Positions 54,581 through 63,620 are shown, counted from the stretch's first letter. The stretch: DNA of 64,000 bases from Actinoplanes sp. M2I2 (GCF_023544445.1 NZ_JALPVJ010000007.1:372001-436000), one strand, 5' to 3'. Notes: generated by a model from the sequence alone, not told the origin. A program made the numbers and translations.

Positions 54581-55756
54581 TTACGGAGTCTTCTCGTACG
54601 CCAGCTTGCTCAGCTCGGGCAGAGCGCCGTTCCACAGCAGATCGCTCACCTGGCTCAGCAGGATGAAGATCAACCCCTCCCGCGGGTCGGTGAACCAGTC
54701 GGTGCCGAACCCACCGGCCCAGCCGTACCGCCCGGGGCCGCTCACCTCGTCGCCGGTGACCGTGACGGCCAGCCCGTAACCCCAGCCGGCCCCGTCGAGG
54801 AAGACGCCACCACCGGCGATCTGCTCGTCGGTGAGGTGGTTGGTGGTCATCGCGGCGACCGACTTCTCGGAGAGCAGCCGGGTGCCGCCGTGCACGCCCC
54901 CGTCGAGCAACAGGCGGGCGAAGGCCAGGTAGTCGTCCGCGGTGGACAGCAGTCCGGCCGAGCCGTTGGGGAACGCCGGCGGCTCGGTCCAGGCCTCGAG
55001 CGGCTCGATCTCGGAGCGGCTGAGCCGGCCGGTCCCGGGGTCGGTCTGATAGTGGGCCGGCAGCCCGGCGAGCCGCTCGGCCGGCAGCCAGAAGCCGGTG
55101 TCCCGCATCCCGAGCGGGGCGAAGAGCCGCTCGTGCAGGAGGTCGCCCAGGGTCGTCCCGGACGCGCGGGCGAGCAGCACGCCCAGAACCGTCGTGCCCG
55201 CGTTGTACATCCACTTCTCGCCCGGCTGGTGGATCAGCGGCAACGTGCCGAATCGCCGGATCCACTCGTCGGGCCCCAGCCGGGTGCGCGGCTCGGGCTC
55301 GGCCAGCCGCAGATCGAGATCCTGCCAGGCCCGGACGATCGGATAGGGCGGGTTGACCTCGCCCTCGGCGTCGACGACCAAGCCGAATCCCAGCGTGAAG
55401 GTCAGCAGGTCTTCGATCGTGACCGGACGCTCGAGCGGAACCGTGTCGTCGAGGGCGGCGTCGGGACGGGCCAGCACCCGCCGGCCGGCCAGCTCGGGCA
55501 GGAACCGCGTCACCGGCTCCTCGAGGTCGAGCACGTCGTCCTCGGCCAGCATCAGCGTGACGGCGGCGAGCACCGGCTTGGTCATCGAGGTGATCCGGAA
55601 CGGGGTGTCGCGGCGCATCGCGACGTCACCACCGAACTCGGTGACCCCGGCCGTCTCGACCCGCACGTCGTCGCCGCGCGCCACCAGGGCCACGAGACCG
55701 GGAAAGTCACCGCGCTGGACCCGCGCGGCCATGGCTTGCTCGAGTTGACTCGACAT
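54581..55756 (-). CDS. serine hydrolase, beta-lactamase class C / DD-peptidase-like
   Basis: A 391-aa penicillin-binding-like esterase. The SxxK motif is Ser57-Lys60 (ITSMTKPV). The Tyr motif is MYNAGT, and a late HxG-like motif is not certain. No signal peptide is seen, so it is probably an intracellular esterase rather than a beta-lactamase. ATG 55756 is preferred; a GTG at 55765 is possible. Confidence 0.9.
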   Translation of the reverse strand: MSSQLEQAMAARVQRGDFPGLVALVARGDDVRVETAGVTEFGGDVAMRRDTPFRITSMTKPVLAAVTLMLAEDDVLDLEEPVTRFLPELAGRRVLARPDAALDDTVPLERPVTIEDLLTFTLGFGLVVDAEGEVNPPYPIVRAWQDLDLRLAEPEPRTRLGPDEWIRRFGTLPLIHQPGEKWMYNAGTTVLGVLLARASGTTLGDLLHERLFAPLGMRDTGFWLPAERLAGLPAHYQTDPGTGRLSRSEIEPLEAWTEPPAFPNGSAGLLSTADDYLAFARLLLDGGVHGGTRLLSEKSVAAMTTNHLTDEQIAGGGVFLDGAGWGYGLAVTVTGDEVSGPGRYGWAGGFGTDWFTDPREGLIFILLSQVSDLLWNGALPELSKLAYEKTP

Positions 55757-55805
55757 GGGTCCCACACTGCCATTTCCTGTCGGTGGCCGCCGCTATCGTC
55801 GTCGC

Positions 55806-56276
55806 ATGGATCACAACTGGCGGCACCTGCCGGCTCCGGCCCGGCCCATCGCGGCCGCGGCCTCGGCCGCCGTGACCGCGGCGCAGGCGCACGACGCCGG
55901 CGCGCTCGACGCGGCGACCGCCGAGCTCGCCACGCTCGACGCGGCCCAGACCGGTCTCATCCTCGGCACGGCCATCCGCCTGCTGCTCGAGCGGGGCCAC
56001 CCCGACGGCCTCGACAGCGACGCGGTCCGTGAGGTGCTGGCCGGCTGCGTCCGGTCGGCCGCGGCCTGGCATCCCGGCACCGATCCGCAGGTGGTGCTCT
56101 ACCTGCTGGCCGCCGCCCTGGGCGTGCTCGACGAGGACGAGACGGCCGCGCCCAAGCCCGACGTGCTGGCCCGCCACGCCGCCCTGCTGCTGGCCGACCA
56201 GCTCGGCGCCCGGCCGCCGCGTGAGATCCTCACCGCCGCCCTCACCGAGATCGAGCACACCCAGCTCAACGACTGA
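55806..56276 (+). CDS. hypothetical protein, all-helical
   Basis: A 156-aa Ala-rich helical protein (PIAAAASAAVTAAQAHDAG, LLYLLAAALGVLDEDETA-like segments). No motif, signal or membrane segment is clear. It is divergent from the serine hydrolase gene and ends 34 bases before the VOC gene, so both may be in one transcript. Confidence 0.7.
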   Translation: MDHNWRHLPAPARPIAAAASAAVTAAQAHDAGALDAATAELATLDAAQTGLILGTAIRLLLERGHPDGLDSDAVREVLAGCVRSAAAWHPGTDPQVVLYLLAAALGVLDEDETAAPKPDVLARHAALLLADQLGARPPREILTAALTEIEHTQLND

Positions 56277-56310
56277 GTCGTTGAGCCTCGGGCGAGAGTG
56301 AGGAGGCGGC

Positions 56311-56682
56311 ATGACACCGACAGACCCGGGGCTGCTGCTCCGCCCGATGCTGCACGTGGACGATCTGGCCGCGTCGATCGCGTTCTACCGGCAGCTGGGC
56401 GGCGAGGTCATCCACGGCGGCGAGGACACCGACTGGGTGCTCCTGCAGCTCGGCACGATCCAGATCGGCCTGCTCCGCCGGCCGCCCGACCGTGCCCGCG
56501 GCGAGGACACCGTCGAGCTGACGTTCGACGCGGCGATGCCGCTGGCCGAGCTCGAGTCCCAGCTGCACCGGGCCGGCATCCCGGTCGACGAGGTGGGCAC
56601 CGACCGCGACTTCGGCGAGCAGCTCCACGTCCGCACCCCCGAGGGCCTGCTCCTGAAGATCAGCCGGCGCGTGCCCGACTAG
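56311..56682 (+). CDS. VOC-family protein (glyoxalase-like)
   Basis: A 123-aa single VOC module: LHVDDLAASIAFYRQLGGE at the start and HVRTPEGLLLKISR at the end. His and Glu at metal positions are partly present. ATG 56311 follows GAGGAGG. The 3' end overlaps the HxlR gene by four bases. Relatives bind antibiotics or are dioxygenases. Confidence 0.88.
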   Translation: MTPTDPGLLLRPMLHVDDLAASIAFYRQLGGEVIHGGEDTDWVLLQLGTIQIGLLRRPPDRARGEDTVELTFDAAMPLAELESQLHRAGIPVDEVGTDRDFGEQLHVRTPEGLLLKISRRVPD

Positions 56683-57014
56683 GCCGGGTGCTGCGCGGCC
56701 CAGCGGCAGATAGCCGCGAGCGGCTCCTCGAGCGTGCGCCCGAGCGCGGTCAGCTCGTACTCGACATGCTGGGGGGCCGACTCCTTGAGCACGCGTCGCT
56801 CGACCAGGCCGTCGGCCTCCATGCCGCGCAACGTCTCGGTCAGCATCTTCTGCGTGATGCCGGGCACCCGCCGCCGCAGCTCGGCCGGGCGGCGCGGCCC
56901 CGGCAGCAGCGAATAGACCAGCAGCACACGCCATTTCGCGGCCAGCCGCTCCAGCGCCTGCCGGGTGGTACAGCTCTTCTCGAGCACGTCGGGCACGACC
57001 AGGTCCACGAGCAC
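56679..57014 (-). CDS. HxlR-family winged-helix regulator
   Basis: A 111-aa regulator of the HxlR/YodB type. The signature is CTTRQALERLAAKWRVLLVYSL near the start with the N-terminal Cys15, RRVPGITQKMLTETLRGME as recognition region and VEYELTALGRTLEEPL as wing. The Cys may sense electrophiles, as in YodB. It is divergent from the alpha/beta hydrolase at 57081 and may control it. Confidence 0.93.
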   Translation of the reverse strand: MLVDLVVPDVLEKSCTTRQALERLAAKWRVLLVYSLLPGPRRPAELRRRVPGITQKMLTETLRGMEADGLVERRVLKESAPQHVEYELTALGRTLEEPLAAICRWAAQHPA

Positions 57015-57080
57015 CCCCGTCTATGGGTACGCGAAAGTGCCTTCTGGCCCTCCCGCTTGCTCGCAGCCTAGTGTCGCCGC

Positions 57081-57881
57081 GTGACCGAACGCGTGACCAT
57101 CCACAGCGAGGGCCTGGCCCTCTCCGGCGTCGTCCACCGATCCACCGGACGCCGCGCCATCGTCCTGACCGGACCGTTCACCGGCGTGAAGGAGCAGGTG
57201 ACCGGCCTGTACGCCGAGCGCCTGGCGGCCGAGGGCTTCACCGTGCTGGCCTTCGACCATCGAGGCTTCGGGGAGAGCGAGGGCCGCCCGCACCACGAGG
57301 ACAGCCAGGGCAAACTCGCCGACCTACGGGCCGCGGTGACGTCGTTGGCCGGATACCAGGTCGCTCTCGTCGGCATCTGTCTGGGCGGCGGGTACGCGAT
57401 GCGCGCCGCCGCCACCGATCCCCGGGTCGTCGCGGTCGCGGGCATCGCCGGTGCCTACAACAGCCCGCGCTGGTTCGCCGAGCGGATGGGCGTCGAGGCG
57501 TACCGGAAGTCGCTGGCCGACCTGATCGACCGGTACGACGAGTTCCTGCCCGCCGTGGCCGCCGACGGGGACGCGGCGATGCCGGGTGAGGAACCGTGGG
57601 CGTACTACTCGGCGCACCCGGCCAACTGGACCAACCGGGTCACCCGCGGGTCGTTGCACAGCCTGCTGACCCTGGACGTCCTCGGCATCCGGCCGCTGCT
57701 GCCGCCGAGCCTGATCGTGCACGGCCGGCGCGACGACTACTGCTCGCCCGAACTGGCCGAGGCGATGGCCGCCGACGAGACCCTCTGGCTCGACTGCGAG
57801 CGCCACACCGATCTCTACGACACCGAGCCGTACGTGTCCCAAGCTGTGACTTCGACGGCAGAGTTCCTCCGCCGGTTCTGA
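57081..57881 (+). CDS. alpha/beta hydrolase with a Cys nucleophile elbow
   Basis: A 266-aa alpha/beta hydrolase. The elbow is GICLGG (nucleophile Cys rather than Ser, as in dienelactone hydrolases). The catalytic Asp is likely in VHGRRDDYCSPELAE and the His in CERHTDLYD. Dimer-type insertion (RWFAERMGVEAYRKSLADL) covers the pocket. The start is GTG 57081. It is in one transcript with the next gene (20 bases). Confidence 0.88.
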   Translation: MTERVTIHSEGLALSGVVHRSTGRRAIVLTGPFTGVKEQVTGLYAERLAAEGFTVLAFDHRGFGESEGRPHHEDSQGKLADLRAAVTSLAGYQVALVGICLGGGYAMRAAATDPRVVAVAGIAGAYNSPRWFAERMGVEAYRKSLADLIDRYDEFLPAVAADGDAAMPGEEPWAYYSAHPANWTNRVTRGSLHSLLTLDVLGIRPLLPPSLIVHGRRDDYCSPELAEAMAADETLWLDCERHTDLYDTEPYVSQAVTSTAEFLRRF

Positions 57882-57901
57882 CCGTCCGGCACCATGGCGG
57901 T

Positions 57902-58471
57902 ATGGCGTCGGTCGCGATTTTCCACTCCCTGTACGGGTTGCGACCGTCGGTGCTCACCGCCGCCGAGCGGCTGCGCGCCGCCGGGCACACCGTCGTGGCC
58001 CCCGACCTGTACGGGCTGCCGGCCACCGACTCGGTCGACGAGGGCGCCGCGCTGGCCGACAAGGTGGGCTGGTCCGAGATCGTCGACCGGGCCCGGACGG
58101 CCCTGCGGGACATGCCGCCGCGCACGGTGCTGGTCGGGTTCTCCATGGGTACGGGTGTGGTGGACGCGCTGCTGCCCGAACGCCCGCAGACCGCCGGTGT
58201 GCTGCTGTTGTCGGGCGCGGCGATCACCGCCGGCCAGGTCCGGTCCGGACTGCGCGCCCAGTTGCACTTCGCCGATCCGGACCCCGAATATGTGCCGGCC
58301 GCCGCCGTCGAGCGCTGGATCGACGGCATGGAGGCGGCCGGCGCGATCTTCGAGGTCTACCGCTACCCCGCTGTCAGTCATCTGTGGATGGATGAAGACC
58401 TGCCGGATCACGACCCCTGGGCCACCGAGTTGGTGTGGCACCGGTGCGCGGAGTTCCTCCGGCTCTCGTAG
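57902..58471 (+). CDS. dienelactone-hydrolase-family protein
   Basis: A 189-aa compact alpha/beta hydrolase. VAIFHSLYGLRPSVL, the elbow GFSMGTG with Ser as nucleophile, and the late HLWMDEDLPDHDP give the His/Asp region. It differs from the previous gene by having Ser at the elbow. Both are likely detoxifying esterases; the substrate is unknown. Confidence 0.86.
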   Translation: MASVAIFHSLYGLRPSVLTAAERLRAAGHTVVAPDLYGLPATDSVDEGAALADKVGWSEIVDRARTALRDMPPRTVLVGFSMGTGVVDALLPERPQTAGVLLLSGAAITAGQVRSGLRAQLHFADPDPEYVPAAAVERWIDGMEAAGAIFEVYRYPAVSHLWMDEDLPDHDPWATELVWHRCAEFLRLS

Positions 58472-58506
58472 AACTTGCGTAATGCGCATCACTGCATTCC
58501 GTAAAA

Positions 58507-58525
58507 GTTTGCAGCCGCTGCAAAC
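58507..58525. promoter_or_regulatory. perfect palindromic operator before the TetR/MFS operon
   Basis: The 19-base site gtttgcag-ccg-ctgcaaac is a perfect 8-3-8 inverted repeat 20 bases before the GTG of the TetR gene. TTGCAG inside it could be a -35 box with TAGCCT 18 bases later as -10, so bound repressor would block the promoter. Confidence 0.75.
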
Positions 58526-58544
58526 CTGGCCCTAGCCTTCCGGG

Positions 58545-59177
58545 GTGGCCCAGACTCCAGCCGCGGCGCCGACGCGTCGCGATCGCAAGAAGCAGCAGAC
58601 CCGGGCTGCGCTGATGGCGGCCGCCCTGCGCCTGGCCGACGAGCGCGGCCTCGAGAACGTGACCGTCGAGAACATCAGCGAGGCGGCCGACGTCTCGCCG
58701 CGCACGTTCTTCAACTACTTCGCCACCAAGGACGACGCCCTGCTCGGCGGTCCGCTGCCGCACGGGCCGTCGATGCGCGACCGCCTGCTGGCCGTGCCGG
58801 CCGACGTCCCGCTGGTGCCGGCACTGCTCGAGGCGATCAGCGCCGACATCGCCGAGATCCAGCGGGAACGGGACTTCTGGCTGCTCCGCCTGCGGGTGAT
58901 CCGGAGCAATCCGTCGCTGCTGCCGGTGCTGGTGGCCCGGGGCGAGTGCGCCGAACAGGAGACGGTCGTCGCGGTCGCCGCCCGCACCGGCCTGCCCACC
59001 GGCGACCTGTTCCCGCAGCTGGCCGCCACCCTGGTCGGGGCCGCGTTCCGCACCGCGATGATGCGCTGGGCCACCGCCGGGGACGGCCGCGACCTCTACG
59101 ACCTCGTCCGCGAGGCCTTCGGCGTCCTGGCCACTGGCCTCGCCACCTCAGCTCCTACCCACGAGGACATTCGATGA
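58545..59177 (+). CDS. TetR-family transcriptional regulator
   Basis: A 210-aa repressor. The N-terminal helix-turn-helix is in ENVTVENISEAADVSPRTFF (core VENISEAADVSPRTFFNYF). The C-terminal ligand domain is variable. It overlaps the MFS gene (ATGA), so it is the first gene of a self-controlled efflux operon, and the palindrome at 58507-58525 is its likely operator. Confidence 0.94.
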   Translation: MAQTPAAAPTRRDRKKQQTRAALMAAALRLADERGLENVTVENISEAADVSPRTFFNYFATKDDALLGGPLPHGPSMRDRLLAVPADVPLVPALLEAISADIAEIQRERDFWLLRLRVIRSNPSLLPVLVARGECAEQETVVAVAARTGLPTGDLFPQLAATLVGAAFRTAMMRWATAGDGRDLYDLVREAFGVLATGLATSAPTHEDIR

Positions 59178-60856
59178 CATTGACCAGTCCGTCCGATCGA
59201 CCGGACCCGGCCGACCGGGCCGAAGCCGTCGTCGCCGAGGACGCTGTCGCCCTCGGCGGCGTGCCGGTCACGGCCGAGGCGGTCGACGAGGCCGTCGCCC
59301 CCGCCGCGGACAGCGGCCGGATGTCGCGCGGCGAGGTCGTCCAGGCCCTGTCCGGCCTGATGCTCGGCATGTTCGTGGCCATCCTGGCCTCGACCGTCGT
59401 CTCCAACGCGCTGCCGCGGATCATCGCCGACCTCGACGGCAGCCAGTCCGTCTACACCTGGATCGTCACCACCGAGCTGCTCGCGATGACGGCCACCGTC
59501 CCGCTCTGGGGCAAGCTGGCCGACCTCTACAACAAGAAGCTGCTCATCCAGATCTCCCTGGCGCTGTTCGTGGCCGGTTCGCTCATCGCCGGCTTCACGC
59601 CCGATGTCGGCGTGCTGATCGTCAGCCGCGTCGTGCAGGGCATCGGGGCCGGCGGCATGACCGCGCTGGCCACGATCGTGCTCGCCGCGATCATCCCGCC
59701 GCGCGAGATGGGCCGCTACTCGGGCATGTTCGGCGCGGTCTTCGGCGTCGCGACCATCGCCGGCCCGCTGATCGGCGGCGTCCTGGTCGACACGTCGTGG
59801 CTCGGCTGGCGCTGGTGCTTCTTCATCGGCGTGCCGTTCTCGCTCGCGGCCATCGCGCTGCTGCAGAAGACCCTCCACCTTCCTTCCGTACGGCGGGCCG
59901 GGGTGAAGATCGACTGGCTGGGCGCGTTCCTCATCACGGCCGGGGTCAGCACCCTGCTGATCTGGTCGACGCTCGCGGGCCAGCACTTCGATTGGGCCTC
60001 GGGGGAGACCGCGGCGTTCGTGGCCGGCGGTGTGGTGCTGCTGGCGCTGGCGGTGTGGGTGGAGTCCCGCGCCGACGAACCGATCATCCCGCTCGGCATC
60101 TTCCGCAACCGCACCGTCACCCTGACCATCGTCGCCAGCGTGCTGGTCGGCGTGGCCATGTTCGGCGGCACGGTGTTCCTGTCGCAGTACTTCCAGGTCG
60201 CGCTGGGTAAGTCCCCGACGGTCGCCGGCCTCATGAGCCTGCCGATGATTTTCGGTCTTCTGGTCTCCTCGGTGGTCGCCGGAGCGCTCATCACGAAATT
60301 CGGCCGGTGGAAGATCTACCTGGTGGCCGGCGCGATCATCATGACCATCGGCATGCTGCTGCTGAGCACGATCGGCGCCGGCACGAGCGTTTTGATGATC
60401 TCGATCCACATGGCGGTCCTGGGCATCGGCGTCGGCATGCTGATGCAGAACCTGGTGCTGGCCGCGCAGAACGACGTGCCGGCGGCCGAGCTGGGCGCCG
60501 CCACCTCGACCTTGACGTTCTTCCGCAGCATGGGCGGGGCGATCGGCGTGAGCGCCCTCGGCGCCGTCCTGGCCGGCAAGGTGACCTCCGGGTTCGCCGA
60601 GAAGTTCGGCGCCGCGGCCGGCAACGGCGGCACGGCCGAGGTGCCCGACGTGAGCACGCTGCCTCCGCAGGTGCTGGCCGTCGTCAAGGACATCTACGGC
60701 ACGGCGACCGCGGAGCTGTTCCTGATCGGCGCGCCGATCGCCGCCCTGGCCGTGATCGCGGTGCTCTTCATCAAGGAGAAGCCGCTGTCGACCCTGAGCG
60801 GCGACGAGCGCCGGGCCCAGGAGGAGGCCGCCGCCACCGGCATCCCACTGCACTGA
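59174..60856 (+). CDS. MFS transporter, DHA2 (14-helix, EmrB/QacA) family
   Basis: A 560-aa drug:H+ antiporter with about 14 helices. The N-terminal tail of 60 residues is Ala/Asp-rich and disordered. Motif A after helix 2 is LWGKLADLYNKKLL. The antiporter motif C-type GPLIGGVL region follows in helix 5. It probably exports a hydrophobic drug or metabolite. It is translationally coupled to the TetR gene. Confidence 0.94.
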   Translation: MTLTSPSDRPDPADRAEAVVAEDAVALGGVPVTAEAVDEAVAPAADSGRMSRGEVVQALSGLMLGMFVAILASTVVSNALPRIIADLDGSQSVYTWIVTTELLAMTATVPLWGKLADLYNKKLLIQISLALFVAGSLIAGFTPDVGVLIVSRVVQGIGAGGMTALATIVLAAIIPPREMGRYSGMFGAVFGVATIAGPLIGGVLVDTSWLGWRWCFFIGVPFSLAAIALLQKTLHLPSVRRAGVKIDWLGAFLITAGVSTLLIWSTLAGQHFDWASGETAAFVAGGVVLLALAVWVESRADEPIIPLGIFRNRTVTLTIVASVLVGVAMFGGTVFLSQYFQVALGKSPTVAGLMSLPMIFGLLVSSVVAGALITKFGRWKIYLVAGAIIMTIGMLLLSTIGAGTSVLMISIHMAVLGIGVGMLMQNLVLAAQNDVPAAELGAATSTLTFFRSMGGAIGVSALGAVLAGKVTSGFAEKFGAAAGNGGTAEVPDVSTLPPQVLAVVKDIYGTATAELFLIGAPIAALAVIAVLFIKEKPLSTLSGDERRAQEEAAATGIPLH

Positions 60857-60869
60857 TCACGACGCGACC

Positions 60870-60898
60870 CGGGCCGTCCCTCTCGCAGGGGCGGCCCG
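60870..60898. terminator. terminator between the MFS and STAS genes
   Basis: A 12-bp stem with one wobble (cgggccgtccct / aggggcggcccg) and a 5-base loop starts 14 bases after the MFS stop and lies between convergent genes. It probably works in both directions. Confidence 0.85.
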
Positions 60899-60922
60899 GT
60901 CTCGTTCACAAAGGTGTCGGGG

Positions 60923-61279
60923 TCAGGACGGGCGCAGGCCCACCGACGTGCGCGGCGAAGGCGGCTCGGCGCAGCCCAGCAGACCGACCAGGCCCGAGAC
61001 CCAGAGCTGGCGGTACACCGTCGGGCTCGGGTGGCTGACCACCAGCTTGATGCCGCTGGCGGCGGCCGTATGGAAGCAGGCCACCAGGATGCCGATGCCG
61101 ATGCTGTCGATCAGCATCACGCGTTGCAGGTCGAGGCAGATCTTGCCCGGCGTGGAGGTGGTCAGCACGTCGTTGACGGCGTCCCGCATCACGTGGGCGT
61201 TGTCGAGGTCGATCTCACCGCTGGGGGCGATCTCGACGGTGCCATCGGCCAACTGGCGCGTGGTGATCGGCAGATACAC
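60923..61279 (-). CDS. STAS-domain anti-sigma-factor antagonist
   Basis: A 118-aa STAS protein. The core GTVEIAPSGEIDLDNAHVM and the phosphorylation loop LIDSIGIGIL (Ser at the active position) suit a partner-switch antagonist. GTG 61279 follows AGGAAGAGGG; a longer reading from 61348 has a poor ribosome site. Unlike the STAS protein at 46568, the phosphorylatable Ser is kept. No anti-sigma kinase gene is adjacent. Confidence 0.87.
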   Translation of the reverse strand: MYLPITTRQLADGTVEIAPSGEIDLDNAHVMRDAVNDVLTTSTPGKICLDLQRVMLIDSIGIGILVACFHTAAASGIKLVVSHPSPTVYRQLWVSGLVGLLGCAEPPSPRTSVGLRPS

Positions 61280-61566
61280 GGCTGCCCTCTTCCTGGCGTC
61301 GAGCGGGCCGACACCGACCTTCCGCGTGGAGGGCGCACCGTCGACCACAAAAGTCTTGGGGGGCGTCGAACGCCTTGCCCGGGCGCCGCTCTCCGACCGC
61401 GTTCCTACAACAATCCGCTGGTCTGCAAGTTACGCCACGTAGGCGCGGAACGCCAGAGTAGTTCATATGGCCTGAATGTGCTGGAACGGTCAGAGCGTGG
61501 CGGGAACGTTGACGTTCAGCATGCCGGGGTCGAATACTCACCGTATGCGATGGGACTCACTTCGGC
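61280..61566. promoter_or_regulatory. 287-base divergent region of lower GC
   Basis: The gap between the STAS and AraC genes is more AT-rich than its surroundings, mainly from 61431 on (tagttcatatggcctgaatg is an example). No gene is supported. It must hold the promoters of both genes. Confidence 0.5.
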
Positions 61567-62571
61567 ATGGTTGACATCCCCCCGAGGTCCGCCCACATTT
61601 TCTCCGAAGTGCCGGAAGTAGTCCCCTTCAGCAGGGTGGACATCGATGAGGCGCGCCTGATGCTAAATCGTTTCTACTACCCGGTGGCGGTTGGTACGCC
61701 GGAGGACGTGGCCGACTTCGAGCTAGGCGTGGGAGTGATCCAACTCGGACCTCTAACGGTAGGACATTTAAGCTTCACCAGCCCCGTGACGCTGCTGGTG
61801 GCCGAGTTGGACGCCTACCACGTCACCACGCCGACGCTGGGCCGCCTGCACGCCCGGCACGCCGGGCGCGAGGTGTTCGCCGACCCGTTCACCGGCGTCG
61901 TCTTCGGACCCGGCAGCCCGGTCTCCACCACCCGGGAGGCCAACTCCTCCGAGCTGGCCGTGAAGGTCGAGCGCAAGGCCCTGGAGGACGAACTGTCCGG
62001 GCTGCTGGGTCACCCGATCGAGGGACCGCTGTGCCTCCCCCCTGAGGTGGACCTTTCCACCGGCCCGGGGCATAGCTGGCTCCGGCTGGTCCGGCTCCTG
62101 TGCGACGAGCTCGCGTACGACCGGAGCCTCTTCTACGAGCCCCTGATCGCCGAGCAGTTGCGCTGTTCGGTGCTGAACGGTCTGCTGCTGTGCCTGCCGC
62201 ACCGCTATCACGACGAGCTGACCGGCCCGATCAGCGCCGGCCCGCCCCGGGCCATCCGCCGGGTCGTCGACGCCATCCAGAACGAGCCCGAGCGCCCGTT
62301 CACCGTGACCGACCTGGCTCGCGCGGCCAACATGAGCGTCCGCTCGCTGCAGGAGGGCTTCCGCCGCCACCTGGGCCTGGCGCCGATGACCTACCTGCAG
62401 CAGGTGCGACTGGATCGTGCGCAGGAGGCCCTGCGGCGAGCGGATCCCGCGCGGGTGACGGTCGCGGCCGTGGCCCATCGGTGGGGATTCGCCCATCTGG
62501 GCCGGTTCGCCTCGTCCTACCGGAGCCGCTTCGGTGAGTCCCCGTCGGAGACGCTGCGATCGTCGCGGTGA
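61567..62571 (+). CDS. AraC-family regulator with cupin-like sensor; TTA codon near its start
   Basis: A 334-aa regulator. An N-terminal AraC-binding-like (cupin) region covers about residues 15-190, and the C-terminal double helix-turn-helix is complete (FTVTDLARAANMSVRSLQEGF; VAHRWGFAHLGRFASSYRSRF). Leu68 is encoded by TTA (61768-61770). Within the first 70 codons CTA occurs three times along with AGG, AAT and GTA, unlike the rest of the gene. This suggests bldA-type control and perhaps an acquired 5' part. ATG 61567 lacks a strong ribosome binding site. Confidence 0.9.
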   Translation: MVDIPPRSAHIFSEVPEVVPFSRVDIDEARLMLNRFYYPVAVGTPEDVADFELGVGVIQLGPLTVGHLSFTSPVTLLVAELDAYHVTTPTLGRLHARHAGREVFADPFTGVVFGPGSPVSTTREANSSELAVKVERKALEDELSGLLGHPIEGPLCLPPEVDLSTGPGHSWLRLVRLLCDELAYDRSLFYEPLIAEQLRCSVLNGLLLCLPHRYHDELTGPISAGPPRAIRRVVDAIQNEPERPFTVTDLARAANMSVRSLQEGFRRHLGLAPMTYLQQVRLDRAQEALRRADPARVTVAAVAHRWGFAHLGRFASSYRSRFGESPSETLRSSR

Positions 62572-62581
62572 GGGCCGCCGT

Positions 62582-62959
62582 TCACTCGCCCGGGTCGCTG
62601 CGGCGGGGCTGCGGAACCTCGTTCGCAACCTCGTTCGGAGCGGGGCGCGCCGGCGCCAGGCCGAAGATGTGGCCGCGCGGCGGAACCCACTCACGCCACG
62701 GGCCCAGCCGGACGGGAACCGCCGCCAGCTCGCCGTCGCCGGCCCCCCGCTGGGTCCGCAGATAGGCCAGAACGCGGACGGCCGCCTCGCCGCCGTCCTC
62801 GGCCAGGCTCAGCAGCAGACGGCGGGCATCCTCGGCCGCGGGGTCACCCGGGTCGAGCCCCGGCACATCGGCGACGGGACGGCGCAGCAGGGACGCCAGG
62901 CCGGCCAGTGCCTGCATCACGTCACAGGCGTCCCGCTCGGCATCGGACAGGCTCGTCAC
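62582..62959 (-). CDS. hypothetical protein (125 aa)
   Basis: A soluble protein: helices (SLSDAERDACDVMQALAGLASLL), a Pro/Asp linker, a helix (EDARRLLLSLAEDGGEAAVRVLAYL in part) and a C-terminal tail with GPWREWVPPRGHIFGL. No family is recognised. GTG 62959 with GGGGAGGG upstream is preferred. It is convergent with the AraC gene, 10 bases away. Confidence 0.65.
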   Translation of the reverse strand: MTSLSDAERDACDVMQALAGLASLLRRPVADVPGLDPGDPAAEDARRLLLSLAEDGGEAAVRVLAYLRTQRGAGDGELAAVPVRLGPWREWVPPRGHIFGLAPARPAPNEVANEVPQPRRSDPGE

Positions 62960-63323
62960 GACCGCCCTCCCCGACTCTCGGTCATGCGTCTCCCCCTCAC
63001 GCGCCCGCTCGGCGGCGGGACCGGCATACCTCCGACCGGCCCGCTGTAAACAGACGTCAAGCCGAAAATGTATTCGGCTCACTACTCAGCGTCCATCCGT
63101 AACGCGCAGGCCCTGTCCAGTTAGCGCTCAGTTTGCCCATGCGACAGCATGATCGTCCCTTTCCGCAAGCGGTACGACGTGCGACGACGGCACTCCACCA
63201 TCCGATCTGCGCGGAACCGGTCCACCGCACGCGGACGCCGCTCGACCGGGATGCGCGCCACACCTTCGGTCAGAAGACGCACCAAGGGGGTATAGACCGA
63301 GCAGCCAAGCGTGGGAGGACATC
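62960..63323. other. 364-base intergenic region
   Basis: No credible gene is seen; short frames here have odd composition. The right end carries the ribosome site GGGAGGACATC for the acidic protein gene and a possible -10 (tatagac) near 63290. The middle is slightly AT-richer (about 63060-63140). Confidence 0.5.
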
Positions 63324-63614
63324 ATGACCGACGAGATCCGTCAGCCCCTGGAGGAGACACCGGAGGTCGCCGACGCCATCGAGGACGACGTCGCGGTCGA
63401 CGCGTTCATCACCGGCGGAGGCACCGACCCCGACACCCCCGAGTTTCTGCAGCCGGGCCAGGAACCGGTCGTACGCACCGGGGCCGACCAGCCCTGGGAC
63501 CCGGAGGACCTGGCCGTCGCCGAGGGCCGTGACCCGACCCCCGAGAACGTCGAGCGGGCCCGCGTCGAACTGGAGCGGGACGGCGCCGCTGCCATCGAGC
63601 GCACCGTTCCCTGA
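63324..63614 (+). CDS. small acidic hypothetical protein
   Basis: A 96-aa acidic protein without Cys or Trp-rich core beyond one Trp (DQPWDPEDLAVAEGRD). A C-terminal helix (PENVERARVELERDGAAAIERT) is predicted. Composition resembles the acidic protein at 49633, also close to an AraC-type gene, but no alignment was evident. ATG 63324 follows GGGAGGACATC. It is convergent with the sulfite-oxidase-like gene. Confidence 0.72.
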   Translation: MTDEIRQPLEETPEVADAIEDDVAVDAFITGGGTDPDTPEFLQPGQEPVVRTGADQPWDPEDLAVAEGRDPTPENVERARVELERDGAAAIERTVP

Positions 63615-63620
63615 GCAGGC

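Noticed and set aside
59096..60853. A minus-strand frame opposite the MFS gene
   Set aside because: Shadow of the 14-helix transporter; no domain and no start context.
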